Source of the DNA: Lunularia cruciata
Lineage: Eukaryota; Streptophyta; Marchantiopsida; Lunulariales; Lunulariaceae
Assembly (NCBI GenBank): GCA_948567375.1
Contig: OX419761.1
Location: 45,608,243 to 45,672,242, forward strand
Direction: 5' to 3'
Length of the DNA: 64,000 bases
Under the pieces are notes generated by a model. That model did not search any database. It worked only from the letters and a program-made list of their open reading frames with translations, and had not been told where the DNA came from. Below are positions 57,201 through 64,000 of the stretch, one piece after another. A program made the translations under genes and the position numbers. The stretch's first letter is position 1; each line of letters starts with the position of its first letter.

Positions 57201-58054
57201 GAATTAGATAGACCCGAGGATAGAGTAGTGTGTGAGGTGGCTTTGGGATTGGAAGCCAAAGTCAAAGTAGACATTGGATTGGAGTAGTAACAATTTTGAG
57301 ATTTGAAGAGGTGTATTGTCATTTTGGATCTGTAGGTAGGAAGAGTTGTAGGAAGTGGTACATTAGGTAGATAACTGTAGATTTCTTTAATATTTAAGAG
57401 GAGCATTCACAATGTAATGTTGTTCAATATTCATAATTTTTTAAGATAGATAAAGCAAAGTGCTGATTTCAATGCTTGTCGCTTAAGCTTGATTTTGAGT
57501 ATCAACTTTGTGATTATGTTTGTGAGTGTGTAGAGAGTTTTGAAGTGCAAATCAGTGTGCTTGTTGGATGTTGGATTCCACAGCCATGACCTTCATTCTA
57601 TGTGTTTGATCTTGAGTGAACTGCAATTGAAGCAATACCTTGACAGATCTGAGAGGAATTGTAGTGTTGGTAGTATTCTGCATTTGTGAGTGCAATGTAG
57701 TGTTGATGTGAAGCAATTTTGATCAAGGAAGTTATGCCTTCAATAGAGGGGTGGAACACAATTTTGAGGTAAATTCATTTTATAATGAAGTGCCATTTTC
57801 AAGAGAATCTAAATCATCACAATCAAGATTATTTGGAAAGATTATGGATGAAAAATTGTTGTGACAAGACTGCGAGTCAATGCTTGTTACTTTCTTCTGG
57901 GTGTGGTTTCTACTTGAGAGATTGATGATGCAACCAAGAAGAACTGAAATTGTTACTGTGTGCTTCATATTTGACCAGTTCTGAATCATATCTCTGTGGG
58001 AACAAACTTTATTTACTTGATTACCGCAAAAGTAATATTTGTCAAGTTGTCACA
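54288..58054 (+). mobile_element. D2: second 3.8-kb TG...CA element
   Basis: Runs TGTGGTACCCATAT to AAGTTGTCACA, 3767 bp, with a perfect 5-bp duplication TCTTC at 54283-54287 and 58055-58059. It is collinear with D1 over its whole length, including leader, ORF and tail. The different duplication sequence shows an independent insertion. CG sites present in D1 are often TG or CA here. Confidence 0.87.
54864..57287 (+). pseudogene. D2 ORF, few breaks
   Basis: From MGGGKKNSKF to near 56160 it is a single frame with only three stops: a TAA near 54983, a TAA near 55174 where D1 has CAA, and a TAG near 55338. The 273-codon open part (55340-56161) covers INWAKCFHQHTRQMVWNL, HYIVPFAAHFYLGLNLLNA, a charged middle and the junction to the coil. 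A one-base shift near 56150 leads into the coiled coil, which keeps LEEENSDLKKSIIRGEEERE and a long open piece at 56513-56788. Two consecutive TAGs at 56474-56479 include one shared with D1. The protein ends VDIGLE then TAG-TAA. Function unknown. Confidence 0.75.
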
Positions 58055-58059
58055 TCTTC

Positions 58060-58292
58060 CCTACCAACCTGCACTAGTTGCAATGGTCATTCATTGTTTT
58101 GACTGCCTACCATGATCCCAGAGGTTTGTAGCTCCCTTCCTCTCAAGAAAGTATAAAGCACAAAGGAACATACAATCGACCAAGGTCCTAAAACTGAGGT
58201 TCAACCTTTAGTAGAAAATTGCTTCATGCATCAACTCCATTGAGCCACCACTTGTCTCAATTTCCCATGGCCTCCATCATCAACATCAACTT
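58060..58292 (-). other. Leader remnant of element C
   Basis: Lies between D2 and the primer site. No ORF. Confidence 0.5.
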
Positions 58293-58304
58293 GCTCTGAT
58301 ACCA
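58293..58304 (-). other. Primer binding site of element C, tRNA-iMet type
   Basis: The minus strand reads TGGTATCAGAGC three bases after the LTR end. Perfect match to the common site. Confidence 0.95.
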
Positions 58305-58307
58305 ATT

Positions 58308-58566
58308 TGTTCGATAAAATTGATTAGTGTCACAACAACATGCAGATTACAAGCGAGTTCTTGCTTCACATAGGAATATGTGGTTCATCTCCATGTGAGG
58401 CTATGTCCATTGGAAATATTTTTGGGAATACTTTACTGACCTAGGCTCTTGTCATCCATAAGTCCAGTACTACCACCTTCTCTCAATCCACTCTCACTAT
58501 GAACCTACGAGTGAGCCAAAATCCCAAATACATGGTAACCCTAAGGCATAAGAGTAAAACCTAACA
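58308..58566 (-). repeat. 5' LTR of element C
   Basis: 259 bp, TGTTAGGTTTTACTC at 58566 to ATCGAACA at 58308. It aligns with 46854-47105 with many substitutions, so C is old. Confidence 0.9.
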
Positions 58567-59379
58567 AGCCTAGGAGATGAAAACCAAATTGAGGTCCAAT
58601 TGAAAAATTGAAGGTGGAATTGTGAATCCATCTCTTTGGAGATTTGGAGATCTTTATCATCTTGATTTGGCTCAAGTTGAGATTTAGCAAAGGATTTGGC
58701 ACTTAGCCAATTATAGAGGAGTTATGTCAAATTGGTGGAGGTTGCACAGAGTTGTAGGTCACCCAAACTGCCCTAGCTAGTACTCAAGTTGGCCAGATTT
58801 GGAGAAGGTTTGCCAAAGGTCACCCAAATTGCCCTTGTTAGTGCTTGAGTTGGCCAAATTTGGAAAGGGTTTGAATTGGCAAGAAGAAGGCCTCATTTGG
58901 GCATTTAGAGGCTTTGAAGCATAAGGCTGAGGGCTATGAGAGGATATAAAGACATAGAAGAGCCAGCTTGATGGCATGAGGCTAGCAAGTTTAGATGAAT
59001 TTTAGATTGTGTGCAGTAGGGTTTGAACCCCAAATCTTTGATTTTTAGATCGGTGCCCTAGCCAATTGGTCATCCTTCACTTGTTGTCCTAATGACTATT
59101 CCACTAAAAAATATACAAATGTAGCTTTGGCTAGGAGAGGAAATTTGATCTTATTATTGGTGATCCTAGTACCTTATGAAGTAGGTAGATACTCCTATTA
59201 TGTCAAATAGTATTAGAGTCACTATGGTGTTGATTTATGAGACTCCGGATTTTATTTAGACTTCTTGTGATTGGACCTCCTCCATTATCTACCTCCTATT
59301 TCTGTACTATGCTTGTGTGAGATGCCTTAACTTTAGACTATTGGTGCTTTGGTGTGCTCTTGATAGTGATGCTAGAGTG
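58567..59379 (+). other. Internal region of E without recognisable gag
   Basis: Continues element E after the C insertion. Apart from a tRNA-like block at 59014-59080 there is no domain. Confidence 0.45.
59014..59080 (-). other. tRNA-like block with A- and B-box-like motifs
   Basis: The minus strand has GACCAATTGGCTAGGGC (D-arm/A-box-like) and, 23 bases on, GGGGTTCAAACCC (B-box-like). The stems do not pair well, so it is not a functional tRNA gene. It may be a tRNA relic or the head of a SINE. Confidence 0.4.
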
Positions 59380-59800
59380 ATGGCCAATCGTATATCATCA
59401 ATTGCTGATCAGGGAGGAGGATAAGTCCAAGATAGCATTTTGGGTTATTGATTCTCATGGTAAGGATATATTATATCAATGGAGGTTCTTACCATTTGGT
59501 TTAAAGAATACTCTTGCCAAGTTGGACAAGATCCTAGTAGGATTGGCTTTTGCTTGGTGCTATATTGATGACATTTTGGTCTATAGCACTATTATGGAGG
59601 AGCATGAGAGATATTTGTTGGAGGTGTTTAAGAGATTGAGACCTCAAGGACTCAAATTACATCTTGGGAAATGTAGATTCTTCCACAAGCAGGTTGAGTA
59701 TTTGGGTCACACTATCTACCTTCAAGGACTTGGTGTTTCAGCAAACCAAGGTGGAGGCTATTGCATGTATTCCTCAACCTATAGATATGAGTAGAGTGTG
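59380..59800 (+). pseudogene. Element E reverse transcriptase fragment
   Basis: REEDKSKIAFWVI, LPFGLKNTLAKLDKILVGL (motif B with a short deletion), CYIDDILVYS (intact YxDD box) and LGKCRFFHKQVEYLGHTI. The upstream fingers and motif A are lost or unreadable. Confidence 0.82.
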
Positions 59801-59989
59801 AGCATTCCATGGGTTGGAAATTTTTATCATTATTATTTTAGAGGATTTAGTGCCATTGCTAAGGCCTTGATGAAGCTAACCAAGCTTACATTTGAGCGGT
59901 GCTGTGGAGATGACCAGGAGAGAGCTTATATAGAGCATAAGGAGAGATGACATTTGCTCCTATTCTTAAAAGACTGATAAAAAAATGAC

Positions 59990-60360
59990 TATTCTAGGTT
60001 CACATTGGTTGGAGTATATTGGGGCTTGGAGCAATGTCACCCAACATGATTGATGAGGGGAAGAAGTTAGTGGCCTATGCTAATCACTCCAATAATTTAG
60101 CAAAGGTAAATTATAGTTCATATGAGAGAGAGTGCATGGCAACAATATAAGTAGTAGCACATTTTTTTCTGTTAACTATTTGGTAACCACTTCATTCTCA
60201 CTTTTGATCATCAACCATTGAAGTGCTTGGTGGAGTTTGACCAGCTTTTAGGGAAGCTTGCATGATGGGTTCCAATTTTGTAAGAATATGATTTCATAGT
60301 TTTTCACAAACCTAGAGTGGTGAATGATGATGCAATTGGATTGAGTAGAAACTCATGTCG
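59990..60360 (+). pseudogene. Element E RNase H
   Basis: Readable pieces are VYWGLGAM, VAYANHSNNLAKVNYSSYE and a following stretch with stops. Order and spacing fit Gypsy RNase H. Confidence 0.65.
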
Positions 60361-60719
60361 CAACCAGCAAGATCAAACCAAAGCATATTGGCATGGTAAG
60401 ACAAATGAGGAGATGGTGCCAAGTTGGCATGCATCTACCTTTCTATGAATATTTTTTGAGACTTTAGTGCATACAAGAGGAGTTATTGAGGTCACAGATC
60501 CAAAAGGGTGGAGCTATTGGTACAATTCAATGAGACATTCATTATAATGTCTTAGTAATAGATTATCTTTGCAATGGTGTTGTGGGTAGCACAATTAGGA
60601 CCAAGGAGAGAGATTGTGTTCTATAGCAAGCCAAACGGTTTAAATTGGAGTGTAGATACCTTCTTTGTTTATGGGAAGATGGTAGAGTGCAAGTAATACC
60701 ACTTCCATCATAGAGACTA

Positions 60720-61450
60720 TAGTTGGTTTGTCATGCTCATGAGGAGTTAGGACATTTCAGTGTATACATATAGCTTATTCTAGAGTTATTATTGGTATCA
60801 TGGTATAAAAATCAATGTACAACATATTGTTGCCAAATGTGTGGTTTGTGACATAGTTACAACACCATTTAATGCTCCTACACCACAATTACACCCATTA
60901 CCTATCATGGGATTGGGTTACCATTGGAGTTTGGACTTTGTTGGACCTTTATCATTGATGATGAGACCATCAAAAAAAATTGGTTATGGTGGAGCACTTC
61001 TCCAAGTGGATTGAGTTAGTGCCACTTCTTGACAAGTTGAGTGAAGGGACGGCTTACTCATTCTTGGATAGTGTTCTGAGTCATTTTGGTGCACCAATTG
61101 AGGTTTTGATGGATCAAGGTATAGAGTTCTTGAGAATATTTCAAGTCTTGTATAGCAAGACCTTGATTGATTATCATACTATCTCTTGAGATCACCCTGA
61201 GGTAGATGGATTAGTAGAGAGAGTGGTTCAAATGGTGAAGAGAGGATTGTGTACATATGGTTTGCACAGAAGCCACTTGGGAGATTGGGATCTCTAGTCA
61301 CATTGGTTGACCATGGGCTATTGGTTCAGCTGGCAAGCTCCTTAGCATCCTTCTCTCCTTACTTACTACTCTATGGATGGGATCAAAATTTACCTACAAC
61401 CATTCATCAAGTTGTTATTATAGTTCTGGACTTGGATGATCTAAATATAT
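60720..61450 (+). pseudogene. Element E integrase
   Basis: The zinc region is reduced (HAHEELGHF, then CQMCG). The core MVMVEHFSKWIELVPL, VLMDQGIEFL and DGLVERVVQMVKRGL keeps the spacing of DD35E. A TGA and frameshifts interrupt it. Confidence 0.72.
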
Positions 61451-61603
61451 GAGTAAGCACATGTTCTCAATGTGCAAAGATCTTTTGGAGAGTGATGTCA
61501 ATGACCTTTGAGAACTTGGTGATTGCCTAGCATAGGGATACTTTATGTTATGCTAATATTTGAGGAGGAGGTTAAAGACCCTCAATGTCAATTTCATCCA
61601 AGT

Positions 61604-61606
<3 letters not shown>

Positions 61607-61668
<62 letters not shown>
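61607..61668. repeat. (TA)n microsatellite
   Basis: 62 bases of pure TA between integrase and the 3' LTR of element E. Confidence 0.97.
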
Positions 61669-61669
<1 letters not shown>

Positions 61670-61851
61670 CTATAGTAAACAATATTGACTACACTTGATG
61701 TTACTACAAGCTGCACTATTTTGAGAGTGCATAGGTTTTGCCTTCTAGTCCTTGTGTTAGAGAAATATGGCAATGTTGTTTAGAAGGATCATGTGCATAA
61801 TTGTATGCCATGTCACCTCCCAAACATTGATGGCACTATGGGCCCAACTAT

Positions 61852-62480
61852 GACTTATGTGTGAGCGGTGCTTCTATAATGTATGATGTTGACAATGATG
61901 TATGTTGTGTATCACTGTATATATGCATCAAAGATGTCATGATATTTATGGTACCAAAGCTAGATTGCTTGGACACTGGAGTAGTAGTGTTGGTAGTCAT
62001 AGGTATTTTGGTAGTTACTCATGGACTACTTGTTGATGGCCCAATTTTATGTTAGGGCTACTGATCACATGGTAGGACCCACCATCACTTGCACCATTCA
62101 CACCATCAAATGTGCCCTTAGTAGCATCGTTAGAGCTGGAGACCTAGGTCAAGCAGAGGGGTATACTTTTGAAGTGTAGCTCCAAAGAGCTCACTTCTCT
62201 AATGTTAAGCCTTCATGTTCATGGCTATGGTGGACAAAGGTTGGTGATCATCACCTAGAGTCCCTTAGCTAGAGTGAGTGTGGCTTGATTGTAATTAGTG
62301 CCTGATTTTTGGTAGAGTGCTGAGTGAAGGCTTGAGTACTAATTTGTTTGAGTGTGATTTGAGTGGAAGAAGAACTGATTATTGTGGCACTTTATAGTAC
62401 ATGTATGACTTATGTATGAGTGGTGCTTCTATAGTATATGATGTTGACAACAATGTATGTTGTGTAGTGATGTTTATATG
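61852..62480. repeat. About 80-bp segment repeated on both sides of the E 3' LTR (period near 552)
   Basis: 61852-61930 and 62404-62480 share TGACTTATG, then GGTGCTTCTAT, TATGATGTTGACAA and ATGTATGTTGTGTA. The pre-LTR sequence is repeated after the LTR. This suggests a tandem duplication of LTR plus upstream sequence, or recombination between copies. Confidence 0.75.
61935..62390 (+). repeat. 3' LTR of element E
   Basis: Aligned to 46176-46620 (see there). The end is uncertain because an upstream segment is repeated directly after it. Confidence 0.7.
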
Positions 62481-64000
62481 CAGAACACAAGGCCTGCATG
62501 TAAAACACTCCTCAAGTGTTTTAACTTTGTATCACTAAACTCTAAGAAGATTCAAAAAATTGTCAATGAGCTTCTGCACATTCACACCTTTTCTAACATA
62601 CTCATTGGTGCACCTTTACCTAATAAATCTAATATTCTCTCTTGTGGAGGGAAAGGCTATGGAAGTTGGCTCCATGCTTCTCCTTAGATAGAGTATTTTG
62701 CTTGAAGTCCACAACTCACTATAGTGCTCAGTATCCGTTTGGAGCAACCACATCCAGCATTTCTATGACTACTAGACTAATGCACTTATGGTTCTCTATA
62801 TGATACATATTGTATACTCATTTTACAATGTACCCTAGGTGAAACTCATCAGAGTTCATGATACCATCTAAGATACAATGGTGATAACTATGTACTATGG
62901 TAAAAGCTTAGTACCTTTAGCAATAGAGACATTTGGGCATTCTCATCACATGTTTGATAGTTCTTTGGGATGCAACATGAGGTTCCTTGCAAGGAAAAGA
63001 GCTATGGCTATCTCTGTAGCCATTCTCACCTCATATTTTAGATAAAGAATGTTATATCACATGATAATGCTTTGAGACATTGGGGATTTCATAGGTGGGC
63101 AATGGTGTAGGAGCTCCTATCACATCTCGGACCCTCTCTCTCCCCATTTACCATATGTACCATTAGAGGGCCTATATCACACTACTTGGAAACATAACTA
63201 TTGTTCTTTCTCCCTAGATTGGTTGGGATTCTTGGTTCTACATTGGGTCTTAGTTCTTTTCTTTGGTGTTCATGCTCTTTTTCCACTTTTCCACTTCTTA
63301 GTGCCATGTATTCTTCTTTTTCTCTTCAAGGTATACTATTTGACCTTTTGGCAATATTCTAAGATGTACAACAGAGCTGTATGATGCACTTGGTGGAGAA
63401 GCCATAGCTCAAGTGATTGCTCTATCCTCTAATGACGAGTGGCTAGATTTGATGAACTAGAAGATTTCTGAGAAGCTATTTGCTTTACAAGACAATTGAA
63501 AGTCTTATGGCAACAAAATGGAAGAGAACCCACTTTTTTCATAGCTCTCTTTATTTTGGGTCTAATTTTATTATCAACCACCACTATATATAGTGGCATG
63601 ATTTTTGTCAGATTTTTTTCTTTATACATCCAAAGTGTTGTAGTCTTTTCAAAAATCTAATCTTCTTCCCAAATATCTAGTTAGATAACATACTTTCTAT
63701 TCAAAGATTAAATGGTGTTGCTGTGATTTGCTCTGCCAACTAATGCTATCACTTGCAAAGTGAAATGATAAATTCAATCACTGATTAGATATTTTCAGCT
63801 ATTGGAACCAAAATTTTTGAATTGCCAACTTTATTCATGTTTGAAATGTAGTGATGTATATATAATAAGCTACTCCAAAAGAAAGAGGAAAGGAGTACAA
63901 GGCACAAAAAAGTGACCAAAACTGACCAAAACTAAAGATGACCAAAACTAAAGACAAATACCAATAAGGCTCAAAGGAACCCAAGGAAAAAGTGCTCTAA
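62481..64000. other. Unassigned sequence
   Basis: No element ends seen. At 63380-63530 the plus strand reads as coding-like with stops (LYDALGGEAIAQVIALSSND, then ISEKLFALQDN), perhaps a gag-type remnant. GACCAAAACT is repeated three times at 63914-63955. Confidence 0.4.

Larger units (their letters stand above)
46854..58566 (-). mobile_element. Element C: Ty1/Copia retrotransposon, interrupted
   Basis: Short LTRs (46854-47105 and 58308-58566) enclose gag, integrase, RT and RNase H on the minus strand. Integrase before RT defines Copia. A tRNA-iMet primer site sits at 58293-58304. The region between gag (start 51470) and primer site is enlarged from a normal leader to 6.8 kb by a solo A LTR, the D2 element and unassigned DNA. 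Flanks AAGAC and AGCC are only weakly similar. There are stops in every domain. Confidence 0.88.
46176..62397 (+). mobile_element. Element E: old Ty3/Gypsy element split by Copia element C
   Basis: Two related ~450-bp LTR-like segments (46176-46620 and 61935-62390) bracket RT, RNase H and integrase remnants on the plus strand at 59380-61450. Element C (46854-58566) is inserted about 230 bases after the 5' LTR. LTRs differ at many positions and the coding part has stops throughout, so it is old. Gag is not recognisable and RT is shortened. Exact LTR ends are uncertain. Confidence 0.75.

Noticed and set aside
59014..59080. Functional tRNA gene
   Set aside because: Acceptor, D and T stems do not pair properly.
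1..64000. CRISPR arrays, operons or bacterial promoters
   Set aside because: No regularly spaced short repeats or prokaryotic gene layout; all content is of eukaryotic retroelement type.

Overview
The window looks like nuclear DNA of a land plant with a large, repeat-filled genome. Every coding trace I can name belongs to a transposable element: two Ty3/Gypsy families with several copies each, a third Gypsy element, a Ty1/Copia element, a non-LTR retrotransposon with an R2-type C-terminus, and a ~3.8-kb element family of unknown class. I see no intact host gene, rRNA gene, CRISPR array or bacterial feature. The element mix and the length of the decayed tracts suit a gymnosperm- or fern-like genome, but nothing here fixes the species.

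Layout. 1-2.5 kb holds a broken coiled-coil reading frame (minus) with a CTT microsatellite. 2.5-16.3 kb is Gypsy element A (minus; tRNA-Glu-like primer site; an extra zinc-knuckle ORF before gag). A chromovirus, element B (minus, 6200-12212; 608-bp LTRs about 1.6% apart by eye; tRNA-iMet primer site; chromodomain), is inserted in its protease-RT region. 16.4-29.7 kb is an old, shattered relative of B (B2, minus). It is split by a solo A LTR (17.2-17.9 kb), a long decayed A copy on the plus strand (A2, 18.9-25.8 kb) and another solo A LTR (26.1-26.8 kb). So family A jumped into family B and family B into family A.

29.7-30.6 kb is a Gypsy gag fragment. 33-39 kb is a GC-variable zone with one non-LTR element (RT, zinc finger, restriction-like endonuclease region; minus) and several short fragments of its 3' end, mixed with a second dispersed repeat. 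39676-43474 and 54288-58054 are two copies (D1, D2) of a ~3.8-kb element. Both start TGTGGT, end TGTCACA, and are flanked by perfect but different 5-bp target duplications (TCCTT and TCTTC). Each carries one decayed ~810-codon frame and no RT. They look like giant solo LTRs that encode a protein, or an unrecognised non-autonomous element, and are the best candidate here for something undescribed.

46.2-62.4 kb is Gypsy element E (plus), split by Copia element C (minus, 46854-58566). C in turn holds a solo A LTR, D2 and unassigned sequence. 62.5-64 kb is unassigned. All protein-coding elements carry stops or frameshifts, many of them CAG-to-TAG. The most notable regulatory feature is in the LTR of element B: four perfect three-unit heat-shock-element motifs upstream of a TATA box, within a U3 containing a 199-bp tandem duplication that has copied the polypurine tract and LTR end into the LTR.
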